NCBI GenBank assembly: GCA_030432235.1
Contig: JAUIHT010000002.1
Location: forward strand, 185,136-249,135
DNA length: 64,000 nucleotides
Direction of reading: 5' to 3'
Source: Verrucomicrobiia bacterium
Lineage (GTDB): Bacteria; Verrucomicrobiota; Verrucomicrobiia; Opitutales; Cerasicoccaceae
Shown here: positions 33,836 to 44,546 of the stretch, piece by piece
How the letters are laid out: each line of letters begins with the position of its first letter
Numbering within the stretch: position 1 is the stretch's first letter
The notes under the pieces: model-generated
Database searches by the model: none
The model's input: the letters and a program-made list of their open reading frames with translations, nothing else
Told to the model about the DNA's origin: nothing
Translations under genes and position numbers: made by a program

Positions 33836-35333
33836 CTACTCCTCCTCGTCCAGCTCCAGATCGGCGGAAGCCGCGTCCGGCAAGGGCTCATCCTGGGCCA
33901 CCACAGGCTCCTTCTCCTCCAGCTCCAGCGTTTCGAGGTATTTGAAATTAGCCCGCAGCAAGTCGCTCAAGCGCGTGCGAGTGGCTTGGGGAATGGAGTC
34001 AAGCGCCTCGCCAAAGACTTTGTCGTTGGGAAAATAGATGGGGGCAGCGCTACTGCGCTTCGGTGCGGGCGCTTCCTCGACAACCGCAGGCGCGGGCTCC
34101 GGAGACACCGGTTTGGGCTCGGGCTCGACTTTGGGCTCTGCAAGTGGCGCAACCGCCTCCTTTTCGACAGGCTTATGCCCGTTCCGATCCTCAGATTTTT
34201 TTTTGGCCGGACTCGGTGGGGAGGCCGGCGGCGAGGGAGGAAAGCTCGTTGATAACCGAGTCGATGGCCCGTGTTCGGCTCTGCTCGACCGCCCGTAAGA
34301 GCGCCACCTCGAAATTCACCCGCTGGGACAAGCCCTGCCTCACCGCGCTTTCACTGGCCTGCAGGGCGTCGAGCATGCGCGTGAGAGCCTCGGAGGTCAG
34401 CGTGGAGCCGCCGACATCCGTCTTGCCGCCACCCTGAATGGCCGCGACGAGAGCCGTGCGCAGGCGCGCCTGGATGTCCTGCAGGACGCGGTAGAGGTCG
34501 CGCCCCTCCGCGGCAATGGATTCGATAAGCGCAAAGAGCTTCTGGTAATCACCCGATGCCAGAGCCCCGGCGAGACTTTCCAGGGTGTCCTCGGAGGCAA
34601 GTCCGTAGACGTCGAGGACGTCCTGCTCGGAAATCTTGTTGCCGCAGAAGGAAATCAACTGGTCGAGGATACTCTGGGCATCGCGCATCCCACCATCAGC
34701 CATGCGGGCAACAGAGGCCAGCGCGGCAGCGTCGATTTCGACACCGTCCTTTTTCGTGATCTCCTTGAGCTTGCCAATGATTTTCTCGTCGGCGATGGGG
34801 CGAAACTCGAAACGCTGGCAGCGCGAGACGACCGTAGGCAGGACCTTGTGGGCCTCGGTCGTGGCGAAGATGAACTTCACGTGCGGCGGCGGCTCCTCCA
34901 AAGTCTTGAGCAGCGCATTCCACGCCGCGGTCGAAAGCATGTGCACCTCGTCGATGATGTAGATTTTAAACCGTCCTTCGGCGGGTGCGTACTGGCACTC
35001 TTCCCGCAGGGCGCGGACCTGGTCGACACCGTTGTTGCTGGCGCCGTCGATCTCGATGACGTCCATGCAGGAGCCGTTCATGATGGCCTGCGCAATGGAT
35101 GTGGAGTCGTCCGGCGTGGCGCTGGGCCCGCCCTCGGCGTTGAGGGCCTTGGCGAAAATGCGCGCCGTGGTGGTCTTGCCGGTCCCGCGTGGACCGACAA
35201 ACAAATAGGCGTGCGCGATGCGGTCGTTGTCGATGGCGTTCTTCAGCGTGCGCACGATGTGCTCCTGGCCGACGAGCTCGTCGAACTGCTTGGGGCGCCA
35301 GCGCCGCGCGATAACTTGATAGCCTTCCGCCAT
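33836..35333 (-). CDS. dnaX: DNA polymerase III gamma/tau subunit with frameshift at an A9 run
   Basis: Clamp-loader ATPase. From ATG 35333 the zero frame gives a 380-residue gamma-like product ending at 34191 (GQKKI stop) with Walker [21 protein letters not shown] (Walker B) and the SRC-type [20 protein letters not shown]. The stop lies directly after nine A residues. Skipping one A (or adding two) enters a frame that is open to 33836 and adds about 118 residues: a Pro/Glu linker ([20 protein letters not shown]) and a helical end ([12 protein letters not shown]), as expected of tau. Most zinc-module cysteines of DnaX are missing ([14 protein letters not shown]). An upstream extension to 35540 is not used: it overlaps tamB and lacks family similarity. 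Confidence 0.9.
34196..34204 (-). other. A9 slippery run in dnaX (programmed frameshift or transcriptional slippage)
   Basis: Nine consecutive A residues on the coding strand (CCAAAAAAAAATCTGAGG), with the zero-frame TGA starting 3 nt later. Loss of one A, or gain of two, opens the tau frame. A homopolymer of this length in dnaX is known to work by transcriptional slippage in Thermus thermophilus. Confidence 0.75.
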
Positions 35334-35407
35334 GAAAGGTTGAACATTGAAGCCCGCCCCGCGAACATTCAACCTCAACTTTTGTCCCAAGCATTCGATC
35401 CGCCTAA

Positions 35408-38400
35408 ATGAGCCGCCTGAACGCCCGAAAAATCTCCAAAACCCTCCTCTGGGCGACCTTGGCGATGACACTTCTGGCGGTGGTGGCCGTGTTGACCTCC
35501 CCCTGGTGGCTGGAAGCGGCCCTACGCCCGATTCTGGCACGCGAGGGCATCACCTTCGGCCAGTACGAGCGGTCCGGCTACGGGGAGTTTATCCTGCGGG
35601 ACGTGCGGTATGAGGACGAGGATGTGGCGGCAACGGTGACCGAAGTGAAAGCCCCCGGCATACCGACTGCCCTGATGAACCTGTGGACGAATCGCTCATG
35701 CTCAGTCAAGGCAGGCACCGTCGAGCTTGTGCGTATAAACCAAGGGGAACCATCATCGGGGGAGAGCAAGCCGGAGCCCGAGAGCGGCCCAGTAGCTCGC
35801 GGAGCGCAAATACTCGAATACCTGAACCTGAGCGACCGCGTAAACCTGGAAGCATTCGTCGAACGTGTGCATCTTGAGGAATCGAGCACGAGCCTGACTG
35901 CTACGGATATTATTTACGATGGCCAAAGTTTTCACGCCGTCCTGACAAGTTCCATCACCGAGCAAACCGCAACCGTGGATATACATCGATGGGGTACGAA
36001 CAAGCTGCGGGTCATCGCCGAAATATCCCCGGAGCCTATCGTCCTCACTGTGGATATCGATTTGACTGATCCGTCTGAGCTAAAAATCTACGCGCCTCTA
36101 ACTTGGCGCGGACAGTCCGCTATTCTGAACGCCACCTGGCAGGGCGAAGACTGGTTGCCGAACAGTGCCACGCTCACCGCCAAAGACTGGACGCTGCCCG
36201 AGGACTTTTTATCCAAGGAAGACCGTCAGGGCTACGCCGCGCCCAAGGGATCGCTGGAGGCCGAGTGGAATGGCGAGCGCTATCAACTCTCCCTCGATGC
36301 CGCCGCCGCACCCGACGACAGCGACCTGCCCGTCCTGAACGCCCGCGTGGAGGCCAGCGGAGATTTGGAAGCGGTGACTGTCGAGCAGGCCCGCATCGAG
36401 GGCGGCTGGATCGAAGGCCAGCTCTACGAACCGGTCACGGTGCCCTTCACCAGCTTGAAGGACCTGCCTCCTTTCGGCTTCGCTCTGGCGGCGAACTTCG
36501 ACCAGCAGAGTCTGCTGCCGCTGAAAGGCCAGACGGAGATGCGCATGGAGGCTGACGACCGCCCCGACGATGCCTACCCGCTCGTCACCGCTCTTTTCTC
36601 CGGCAAAAATCTGCGCTACGGCGACTATACCGTGGATCTAATCCAGGCGGAAGCGACGCTCGACTGGCCCCTGCTAACCGTCGAGCGCTTCATGGCCGAG
36701 CTGCCCGAGCAATCAAAGATTGAAGCCACGGCCACCGTGGACCTAGCCGAAGAGAACATCGACGACTTGCAGGCGACAGCCACGGTATCGGGCAAACTGG
36801 CAGCCGGGTACGGCATCAGCGATCCGGTTTTTGAGTCATTGATCGCTACCTTCACCGTGAACGGCCCTCGCGCCCGGCCACGCCACGAGGGCAGCCTGCG
36901 CATCGAACAGCTCGCCTGGGCGGACGACCTCATCAACGTCGATCTGGCCTGGAAGGGTGTCCACGGAGAGCTCGAAGTGCTCTCGGGCAAAGGCGACGGG
37001 GAAACGCTGGACCTCACCTGGGAAGGCGGCGCCTCGCTCGGTCTGGAATCGCAACGGTTGACGCTCAAGGAGGCCCTTTTGCAGCCCAGCGACGCCCCGG
37101 AAATCCGCCTCGTCAAGCCGGTCAACTTCACCCGTAAGAGCGACGGCGAAATCACCATCGACGACCTCTCGCTGGAGGGCGAGCAAGGCGGCTTCCTCAA
37201 GGCCCGGGGCGTGGTCCAGTGGCCGGAGCGCGGCGAGTTGACGGTCAGCGGGCAAGCCAACAGCCCGGTCTGGATCAAAGTGCTGACCGACGCGGAGCTG
37301 CCCTTCCCCACCCAGCTCCAGCAGCTCGACCTCTCGGCGCAGTGGGACAACGGCCCGATGCGCTTCACACTCGACTGCAAGGCAGTGGGCTTCCCCGAGG
37401 GCCAGGAGCCCTTCCAGGTGGAGGCGCTGGCCCGCAGCAAGGGAGAGTCGGTCGAACTCAGCCAACTGGAGGTACGGCAGGGTGAGAACCTCCTGACCAC
37501 GGCACAGGGGAACTTCCCCGTGGTGGTAAACACGCAAGCCAACGGCTACGTCACGCTCGATCCCAAAGCCCCGGCCAACTTCACACTCCAGGCCCAGCCC
37601 GGCGCGACTCCCCTGTGGCGCTGGCTGCAAAATCGCTACCACGTCATCCTGGAGCGTCCCGAGATCTCGCTCAAGCTGGCGGGCAGCCTGTCCGAGCCCA
37701 GCGGCCAGCTTCGCGCCGGCCTGGCACGGCTGGACTTCCCCGAGGGCAGCGGCCTGCCCCACATCCCGCGCGTGGATAATCTCAGCGCGCAGGCAACCTT
37801 CAGCCCGGAGGAAATCCGGCTCGACGGGCTCCGTACCGCCATCTCCGGGCAGACGCTGGAGCTGTCCGGCAGGCAGCCCATGTCAAAGCAGGCCTGGACC
37901 GACATGCTCAGCGGCGGCACTCCCCCCGACTTCGAGAAAGCCTCGGCCAAGTTGACTTTCGAAGAGGTGCCACTAAAGGCTTTCGAAACATTTCTGCCTG
38001 AGTTCTTCCGCTCCAAAGGCACCTTCAGCCTGCATGCGGAGCTGAAACCCGGCCTCGACTGGTTCGGCGAGCTCGATGTGCGCGATGTCGAGACCATGCC
38101 GCTGCCCAAGCTCGGCTCGCTCGCCGGTATCAGTGCAAGGATGAAACTGGCCGGGCATACGCTGACGGTGGACAACGCCTCCGCCTTGGTCGGTGGACGC
38201 GAATTGACTATCACTGGAGACGTCGACATCGCGGACCCGTACGCACCCGTGTTCGACCTCGCCCTCACAGGTGACAACGTGCCCTTTGTGCGCGCGCCGG
38301 GTCTCATCATCCGCGGCAGCCCCGACCTGACCCTAAAGACCAACGACGAGCAAATCACGACGCTGGCCGGCAAGGTACAACTCAACGAAAGCTTCTATAC

Positions 38401-39124
38401 CGTCGACCTCGCCTCCCTGGGGCAGAGCAACGACAGCGACCCCAATCGACGCTTCCCCTACTTCTCGGTTGAGGAAGAGCCCCTGGCCTCGTGGCGGCTG
38501 AACATCGACGTGGAAGGGACCGAGTTCCTGCGTGTGCGTACGCCCGTCTTCGAGGGGCTCGTCTCGGCCGACATGGAGCTGCGCGGCACCCTTTACGAGC
38601 CGCTGGCCACCGGTCAGGCCGCCATCGACAAGGGCGTCGTCCTGTTTCCCTTCGCCAACTTCCGCGTCGAGCAGGGCTCGGTCACCATCCGGCAGGATCA
38701 ACCCTTCACCCCGGAGATTGACGTCACCGCCACCGGTCGTGCCTACGGCTACGATCTGATTATGCGCCTGACCGGCACCCCGGACGAGCCCCTGCTGACC
38801 TTTTCCTCCACCCCCGCGCTGGAGCAAGGCGACATCCTCCTGATGGTCACCGCCGGGCGCATGCCGGAGAATGATCAACGCTCCAGCCAAAGCCGCCTGG
38901 CCGGCCTGGGCATCTTTATCGGAAACACCATCCTGGTCGACATGGGCCTGGTCGATCCCCTCGACGACCGTCTGCAGGTCTACATCGGCGAGGATGTCAC
39001 TGAAACCGGTAAGGATACCGTCAAGGTTATCTACCGCATCAACGATACCTGGGCGCTGGTCGGCCAATACGACCGCTTCGACGCCTTCACCCTGGACCTC
39101 CACTGGACCATCTACGAGGAATGA
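35408..39124 (+). CDS. tamB: TamB-like translocation/assembly module protein (DUF490)
   Basis: A 1238-residue inner-membrane-anchored periplasmic protein. It has one N-terminal helix ([20 protein letters not shown]), over 1000 residues of beta-rich repeats of the AsmA/TamB type, and a C-terminal DUF490 domain with the conserved [40 protein letters not shown] and [20 protein letters not shown]. TamB partners TamA to bridge the envelope for outer-membrane protein or lipid transport. The stop overlaps the tamA start (ATGA). It is divergent from dnaX with a 74-bp gap holding both promoters. Confidence 0.92.
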   Translation: MSRLNARKISKTLLWATLAMTLLAVVAVLTSPWWLEAALRPILAREGITFGQYERSGYGEFILRDVRYEDEDVAATVTEVKAPGIPTALMNLWTNRSCSVKAGTVELVRINQGEPSSGESKPEPESGPVARGAQILEYLNLSDRVNLEAFVERVHLEESSTSLTATDIIYDGQSFHAVLTSSITEQTATVDIHRWGTNKLRVIAEISPEPIVLTVDIDLTDPSELKIYAPLTWRGQSAILNATWQGEDWLPNSATLTAKDWTLPEDFLSKEDRQGYAAPKGSLEAEWNGERYQLSLDAAAAPDDSDLPVLNARVEASGDLEAVTVEQARIEGGWIEGQLYEPVTVPFTSLKDLPPFGFALAANFDQQSLLPLKGQTEMRMEADDRPDDAYPLVTALFSGKNLRYGDYTVDLIQAEATLDWPLLTVERFMAELPEQSKIEATATVDLAEENIDDLQATATVSGKLAAGYGISDPVFESLIATFTVNGPRARPRHEGSLRIEQLAWADDLINVDLAWKGVHGELEVLSGKGDGETLDLTWEGGASLGLESQRLTLKEALLQPSDAPEIRLVKPVNFTRKSDGEITIDDLSLEGEQGGFLKARGVVQWPERGELTVSGQANSPVWIKVLTDAELPFPTQLQQLDLSAQWDNGPMRFTLDCKAVGFPEGQEPFQVEALARSKGESVELSQLEVRQGENLLTTAQGNFPVVVNTQANGYVTLDPKAPANFTLQAQPGATPLWRWLQNRYHVILERPEISLKLAGSLSEPSGQLRAGLARLDFPEGSGLPHIPRVDNLSAQATFSPEEIRLDGLRTAISGQTLELSGRQPMSKQAWTDMLSGGTPPDFEKASAKLTFEEVPLKAFETFLPEFFRSKGTFSLHAELKPGLDWFGELDVRDVETMPLPKLGSLAGISARMKLAGHTLTVDNASALVGGRELTITGDVDIADPYAPVFDLALTGDNVPFVRAPGLIIRGSPDLTLKTNDEQITTLAGKVQLNESFYTVDLASLGQSNDSDPNRRFPYFSVEEEPLASWRLNIDVEGTEFLRVRTPVFEGLVSADMELRGTLYEPLATGQAAIDKGVVLFPFANFRVEQGSVTIRQDQPFTPEIDVTATGRAYGYDLIMRLTGTPDEPLLTFSSTPALEQGDILLMVTAGRMPENDQRSSQSRLAGLGIFIGNTILVDMGLVDPLDDRLQVYIGEDVTETGKDTVKVIYRINDTWALVGQYDRFDAFTLDLHWTIYEE

Positions 39125-41241
39125 GCCTGGCACCCAACAGACGGCGCGCCCTGTGCCTGCTCATGCTCCTGCTCACCGGGAGCTGGGCTGGCGGCGCGGA
39201 GTTCTTCGGACTCATCGGCAATCCCCACGTGACCGTCGACGGCTTCGGCTTCTTTGGAGACATGGCCTTGACACGCTCATTGGAAATTCTGGAGCCACAG
39301 GACGAAAGGCTGGCGGAGTTCGACAGCATTTACCTGGAGGACGCCGTCTGGATTCTCTCCGGTGAGTTGAAACGGCGCGGCTACCTCTACCCCGCTATCG
39401 ACGTCAGCCTGAGCCGCGAGGGCGCAACTGTCTGGCAAGGCACATGGAGCGAAGGCCGTCTGAATGAAGACGTACCTCCCCGCATCAAAGGCGACTCGGT
39501 TAAGTTCGTCATTCGCGGGGGCGTGCTGTTTTATTTCGATACCGTTTCGGTCGAGGGTTTGCCCAGTGAGGTGGAGGACACCCCCGAGTCCTTTTTCTAC
39601 AGCACCGACCGGCTGATCGTCACCCGGGAGGCGCGCTTCTTTTCCGAGGGCCGCCTCGCCACGGGATTCGACAGCATCAAGTTAACGCTCCGCGACCTGG
39701 GTTACCGCAAAGCCAACGTCACGGGAGAGGTCACGGACGAAAACCGTGAGACGGGCGCGGTCGCCATTCGCGCGGAGGTCAAGCCCGGGCCGGTGTACTT
39801 CGTGGACCAGCTCGTCCTGCAGGCCCCGGACGAGAGCGGAGCAATCACCACCAAAACGGAAACGCTCCCGGACCAGCGCTTTTCGCCTTCCTGGCTCCAG
39901 CAGCAAGCCCAGAACTTGCGCAATGGCTACTATGCCGACGGGCACCCGGAGGTCCTCGTGAAGCAGGAGATCGAGGAACTGTCGGCGAGCGACGACGAAG
40001 TCCGGGTAAAGGTTGTCCTGATCGTGGAGCCCGGACCGGTGGTGCGCATCGGAGAGGTGCGTTTCGAAAACATGGGCGACACGGATAAAAAGCTCCTGGC
40101 CAAGCAAGCGGGCCTGCAGGAAGGCGCCCTGCTCAACCGCAGGGAGGTCGAAGAAGGCCGCGACCGCCTCAGCCGGCTGGGCATCTTCCGCTCCATCCGC
40201 ATCGACTACGAGCAGGACGAAGAGGGCCAATGGAACGTCGTCTACGAGGCGGTGATGAAAAAGCAGACCATCGTCAACCTCATCATGGGCGTGGGCAGCT
40301 TCGACATCGTACGGGGCGGCTTCGAGGTGCGGCAAAACAACCTCTGGGACCGGGCACACCACAGCCGTCTCAGCGCGGTGCAGTCGTTCAAAGGCACCTA
40401 TCTCGACTACACTTACACCATACCGCAAGTCCTTGGCGAGGACATCGACTTCTTCCTCTCGGCCAACTACCTGCGCCGCGAGGAAATCACTTTCGACCGT
40501 GAGGAGTACGGCGGCTCGGCCGGCGTGCAGCACTTTTTCCGCGAGATCAACACCGCGGCCAGCGCACAGTTCAACTACGGGCTGGTGGAAGCGCGCAACG
40601 CGGAGTTTGCCGTGCCGCCCGGGCCGGTGAGCTCCACCGTCTCCAGCATCACCTTCAAGGCCAACCGCAGCCAGCTCGACAATCCGGTTTTCCCGACCGA
40701 CGGCTGGCAGGTCTTCGGCACCTCGGAGTTTGCCCTCACACAGTTAGGCGGCCAAGTGGAGTTCCAGCGTATCGAGGTCGGCGGCGCCTGGCATCACCCG
40801 GTGACGGACAGCGGCCTGGTCTTCCATGCCGGCTACAAGACCGGTGTCGTCACCTCCTTCGGCCCCGCCAGCGAAAACATCCCGGTGCCGAAGCGCTTCT
40901 TCCTCGGCGGCGAGAATACCGTCCGCGGCTACCGGCGGGACCAGGCCTCACCCGTCAACGCTCAAGGGCAGCAAATCGGCGCGGTCAGCTACATGCTGTG
41001 GCAGGTCGAGTTCGAACAGCGCCTGACGGAACTGTTTTCCGTGGTGGCCTTCTGCGATACAGTGGGCAATGCCGCCACGCTGGATGACTATCCGTTTAAC
41101 GAAGTGCTCATGAGCGTGGGCGGTGGCATCAGCATCCGCACTGTGGTCGGCCCACTGCGCTTTGAGTACGGCCACAACGTGAAAAAACGCCCTATCGACC
41201 CGGACGGCACCTTCCAGGTGGCCCTGGGCTTCCCCTTTTAG
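39121..41241 (+). CDS. tamA: TamA/BamA-family outer membrane protein
   Basis: A 706-residue Omp85 protein: signal peptide (LCLLMLLLTGSWAGGAE), POTRA-like domains over residues about 30-370 (VRIGEVRFENMGDTDKKLLA), then a 16-stranded barrel. The barrel carries KRFFLGGENTVRGYRRD, the loop-6 signature with the V/IRGY/F motif, and the protein ends in Phe (FQVALGFPF) as OM barrels do. It overlaps tamB by ATGA and would form the outer-membrane half of the Tam complex. BamA itself may be encoded elsewhere. Confidence 0.93.
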   Translation: MSLAPNRRRALCLLMLLLTGSWAGGAEFFGLIGNPHVTVDGFGFFGDMALTRSLEILEPQDERLAEFDSIYLEDAVWILSGELKRRGYLYPAIDVSLSREGATVWQGTWSEGRLNEDVPPRIKGDSVKFVIRGGVLFYFDTVSVEGLPSEVEDTPESFFYSTDRLIVTREARFFSEGRLATGFDSIKLTLRDLGYRKANVTGEVTDENRETGAVAIRAEVKPGPVYFVDQLVLQAPDESGAITTKTETLPDQRFSPSWLQQQAQNLRNGYYADGHPEVLVKQEIEELSASDDEVRVKVVLIVEPGPVVRIGEVRFENMGDTDKKLLAKQAGLQEGALLNRREVEEGRDRLSRLGIFRSIRIDYEQDEEGQWNVVYEAVMKKQTIVNLIMGVGSFDIVRGGFEVRQNNLWDRAHHSRLSAVQSFKGTYLDYTYTIPQVLGEDIDFFLSANYLRREEITFDREEYGGSAGVQHFFREINTAASAQFNYGLVEARNAEFAVPPGPVSSTVSSITFKANRSQLDNPVFPTDGWQVFGTSEFALTQLGGQVEFQRIEVGGAWHHPVTDSGLVFHAGYKTGVVTSFGPASENIPVPKRFFLGGENTVRGYRRDQASPVNAQGQQIGAVSYMLWQVEFEQRLTELFSVVAFCDTVGNAATLDDYPFNEVLMSVGGGISIRTVVGPLRFEYGHNVKKRPIDPDGTFQVALGFPF

Positions 41242-41247
41242 GAAAAT

Positions 41248-41321
41248 CTGAAAGGCTGAAATAAAAAAGCTGAAACGCACACTATCGCACATTTCAGCTT
41301 TTCAAAATTTCAGCCTTTCAG
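41248..41321. terminator. Long nested inverted repeat between convergent genes
   Basis: Outer arms CTGAAAGGCTGAAAT (41248-41262) and its perfect complement (41307-41321) enclose inner arms AAAAGCTGAAA (41265-41275) and TTTCAGCTTTT (41292-41302). It lies between the 3' ends of tamA (plus) and the 41346 gene (minus) and is suited to a bidirectional terminator. The arms are internally repetitive (GCTGAAA units). Confidence 0.6.
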
Positions 41322-41345
41322 CTTTTCAGTTTCCCTGCCTTTCCC

Positions 41346-43004
41346 TTACGGGCTGACGACTGGCGGCGGACGCGGGGCGCCACCACCACCGGGAGTTGTG
41401 TCGGAACCATCTTCACCACCAGTCGGCGGGGCCAACTCCACAGTGGTGTCTACGGCATTCTCGAAGAAGTCAAAAACCGGCACGCGCACCACACGGCGAC
41501 GTTCCTCGGGCACATCGCCGAAGAGACCGATTTCAAAGACCTTCAAGCCACCCGATCCGGGAGGGTTGCCAGCCGAGGGCGTAAAGCGGATGATCATGTA
41601 CCGCATCTCAATGATTTCGAAATCCGCACGAAAACGGCCAATAGTGCCATCGACCTCAAACTGCATGGCGTGCTTGTTGTCATCGAAGAAGCTCTTTGGC
41701 AGCGTCACCTGAGTAACGTCCGGGCCGGCAGCCAAAGCCGCCAGGGCAAGCCATTCACCCAGGCTGCCAGGGCTGGCCGCCAACAACATCTCGGGGCGAT
41801 AGACAGGCTGCCAGTCCGCGGCCATTTCTTCATCGCCCGAGCCTTCTGCGGGTGCTTCCGCCGTCGGCTGTTCCTCGGCTGCTCCGTCGGCAGGCTCTTC
41901 CAGCTCCTTCATGCCCTCAGGTAGGTCATTGGTGAGGAAGAGGTCAAAAACACCCGGCGGCGCTTCGAACAACATGGAGACGCGGTTAATCTCCTGCTGC
42001 TCGGCCAAGTCGATAATCATCACGTCCTCAGTGCTGTCCTCGGGGAATTCGAACGAGGTTTCGACGTCATCGTCGTTCATATTCTGCACCTGGGAGGGAT
42101 CGCCTTTGTTGATGTGGGAAATCTTCGAGCCACTGGAAACCGAACCGAAGTTGAACTTGGTGGTGTCTTCATCCGGCGTGGAGGCAATAACCATCTGCTC
42201 GGCGTCCTGGTGTGTCCGGGGGACCCGGGTTTCGGCCACGGACATATCTCCGTAAAGACCGAAAATACCGATGGAACCCTCGGTGGTGATGTCGAAAACG
42301 ACCATGATATGCCGCGTATCGACTTCATCAAAGCGCACGGAGACATACCCTTCGCCAGAAAATTTGACCGGATCGGCCAGAGGCTTCCACTCCTTGCTGT
42401 TGGAATTGGCCAGCGACGCGGCGGAGAACACCTGCAACGTGCCAATGGCGGTGAAATTCTTGAAGGTAAAGCGCCGCACCAGGTAGTAGTCATTCAATTC
42501 CATGACGTATTTATAGGTGTCCGGAATCAAATCGAGCTCCGCACTGGGGTCGTCCCCCAGAAGCAAGCCCGCGCTTTGGCCATCGTCGGCATCGCGCCAG
42601 TTGAAAGGCTGCAGCGGACCGTCATTGGCGACAAAAAGCACGGCCCCCATATGCCAGCGGGCAAGATTCTTGGGCATATCAAGCATTTCCCGCGTCGTCA
42701 TGCCGGGCACCCGGCTTAGCTGGATATCTTTTTCAGGAGCGGTTGCTTTGCCCATCTTCGCAGTCGCCACGACCTTGGGTTTGGCCCCCTCGGGAGCATC
42801 CACCAGGACCGATTGTGCCGGAGCCGACTCTACGACCGCGACGTCATTTTCAGGCTCCGCAGTAGCGGCATCACTGCCGGTTTCCACGGTAACAGTATCA
42901 CTGGCGGGTTCCACAGTAACCGTGTCACTGCCGGGCTCCACCGTCTCAGCCCCCAGCGGCAACGCCAGTAGAAGAAAACCAAATGGAATGAATAAGCGCT
43001 TCAT
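41346..43004 (-). CDS. Secreted protein with two discoidin-like domains, function unknown
   Basis: A 552-residue exported protein (signal peptide MKRLFIPFGFLLLALPLGAE). Immediately after it come repeats of a VEPGSDTVTVEP-like unit (about residues 22-60), then two beta-rich domains around an acidic Ala/Glu linker. The first has WKPLADPVKFSGEGYVSVRF and DTRHIMVVFDI, the second FRADFEIIEMRYMIIRFTPS and KVFEIGLFGD, in the style of F5/8C-type beta-sandwiches. It ends in a Pro/Gly-rich tail (PGGGGAPRPPPVVSP). It converges on tamA and is divergent from the exopolysaccharide module. Confidence 0.7.
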   Translation of the reverse strand: MKRLFIPFGFLLLALPLGAETVEPGSDTVTVEPASDTVTVETGSDAATAEPENDVAVVESAPAQSVLVDAPEGAKPKVVATAKMGKATAPEKDIQLSRVPGMTTREMLDMPKNLARWHMGAVLFVANDGPLQPFNWRDADDGQSAGLLLGDDPSAELDLIPDTYKYVMELNDYYLVRRFTFKNFTAIGTLQVFSAASLANSNSKEWKPLADPVKFSGEGYVSVRFDEVDTRHIMVVFDITTEGSIGIFGLYGDMSVAETRVPRTHQDAEQMVIASTPDEDTTKFNFGSVSSGSKISHINKGDPSQVQNMNDDDVETSFEFPEDSTEDVMIIDLAEQQEINRVSMLFEAPPGVFDLFLTNDLPEGMKELEEPADGAAEEQPTAEAPAEGSGDEEMAADWQPVYRPEMLLAASPGSLGEWLALAALAAGPDVTQVTLPKSFFDDNKHAMQFEVDGTIGRFRADFEIIEMRYMIIRFTPSAGNPPGSGGLKVFEIGLFGDVPEERRRVVRVPVFDFFENAVDTTVELAPPTGGEDGSDTTPGGGGAPRPPPVVSP

Positions 43005-43139
43005 AATAAAATTTTAGGTATTATGGCCTATGCCGATAATAACCTGCGTGTTGCGATATCGGCATTCCTGAAGAAAAACTAAGGAAAATCGATGGTTGCA
43101 TTCATGCTTCAGACTTAACTAAAAGGAAGCGCGAACTAG

Positions 43140-44411
43140 ATGGTATTCCCTAAACTAGACTGTAAAAGCCGGTTTTGTCAAAGAAAACCGGCCTTGTCCC
43201 TCTGTAGCCGCAAGGGACAACGCTTATTGCTGGCCATGCTGCTAAGCCTGATTGCCGCCGTTCCGGCCGGCGGGGAAAACCGCAATTTCCGCATCGGCGC
43301 CTTCACCTTCGACTTGGCTGCGACCTTTCAGGCCGAGTACAACGACAACATCAACGGCGCTACCTTTAACCCGATTTCGGACTTCATCCTGACTCCCGGC
43401 ATCAGCCTGACCGGGGAATGGAAGGCCACGGAGCTGAATACCCTGCGCGTCACCCTCGGCCTGGGCTACTCCAAGTACATCAAGAATCCGCAGTTGGACT
43501 CCGTTCGGAACTTCATCAATATCTCCCCGGATACAGAGATTTCATTCACCGCCTACGTTGAGGACTTCACCATCGAGGCCTACGACCGGCTCGCCTATTC
43601 GGTGGATGCCACCGACGCCCTGCTGCCGAACAACAATAATCCCATCGACTATGGCCGCTTCATCAATTTAGCGGGGGTCAATGTGGACTGGGACCTCAAC
43701 GACGTCATCCTCTTCCTTGGCGTCTCACGCCTGGATATCATTCCGACCACCAGCGACTTCGACTTCACCGCGCGCACCGAACACCAGGTCCAGGCCGGTC
43801 CGCGCTTCCTCGTGGCCCCCAACCTGACCCTCGGCTTCACCGGGGCCGTCGCCTACAACGTCTGGCACGACTCCGGCGCCAACGGCGTGATCAAGAACAA
43901 CAGCTGGAGCTACTCCATCGCGCCGATGGCCATCTGGCAGCCCACCTCCGTCATCAACGTGTCGGCCAGCGCGGGCGTTATCTGGTTCGAATTCCAGAAC
44001 AACGACCCGACCGTGTCTGACGATTCCGATCCGGTGGGATTCTTCGGCAACATCATTGTCACCCACCGCTTGACCCAGAAGTACACTCACTCACTAGGGT
44101 TCTCACGCTCCTACAACTACGGTTACCTCTCCAACTTCACCATTGTGGACAGCCTGGTTTACGGCTGGAACTGGCAAATCGCCAAGAAGATCAATCCCCG
44201 CGGGCGCTTCGGGTGGGACCGCGGCAACGACTCAGGCGGCACCAACCCGGAAGACTACGACCGCTTCTACGTCTATGTCGGCATGGACTACCGCTTCTCC
44301 AACAATCTTATCGCCGGCCTCAACTACGAGTGGAGCCATCGTAATTCCAACATTTACAACCGTACTTTCGACCGTAACCGCGCCTGGCTGGACGTACGGT
44401 ACGACTTCTAA
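43140..44411 (+). CDS. Outer membrane beta-barrel protein of exopolysaccharide module
   Basis: A 423-residue protein with a signal peptide (LLLAMLLSLIAAVPAGGENR) and a body of alternating aromatic and polar residues making repeated strands (FQAEYNDNINGATFNPISDF, YVYVGMDYRFSNNLIAGLNY). It ends in Phe (WLDVRYDF), as outer-membrane barrels do. The position directly before the Wza-like and Wzc-like genes suggests a pore or scaffold for polysaccharide export, similar in place to the barrel proteins of exosortase-linked EPS loci. The precise role is inference. Confidence 0.78.
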   Translation: MVFPKLDCKSRFCQRKPALSLCSRKGQRLLLAMLLSLIAAVPAGGENRNFRIGAFTFDLAATFQAEYNDNINGATFNPISDFILTPGISLTGEWKATELNTLRVTLGLGYSKYIKNPQLDSVRNFINISPDTEISFTAYVEDFTIEAYDRLAYSVDATDALLPNNNNPIDYGRFINLAGVNVDWDLNDVILFLGVSRLDIIPTTSDFDFTARTEHQVQAGPRFLVAPNLTLGFTGAVAYNVWHDSGANGVIKNNSWSYSIAPMAIWQPTSVINVSASAGVIWFEFQNNDPTVSDDSDPVGFFGNIIVTHRLTQKYTHSLGFSRSYNYGYLSNFTIVDSLVYGWNWQIAKKINPRGRFGWDRGNDSGGTNPEDYDRFYVYVGMDYRFSNNLIAGLNYEWSHRNSNIYNRTFDRNRAWLDVRYDF

Positions 44412-44546
44412 CTACTGCAAACGCGTTACGGATGTGCATCCACACCCTATTGCTGAGCCATTCGGCAAAAATAGTGCACATTTTTTCCGTGACACCGGGA
44501 ATAGGGTGGACCCCCCAGTATCTTACTCGAAATATTTAAGTCACCC

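Noticed and set aside
35334..35540. 69-codon N-terminal extension of dnaX
   Set aside because: Overlaps the start of tamB on the other strand and lacks similarity to Dna[18 protein letters not shown] at 35333 is the family N-terminus.
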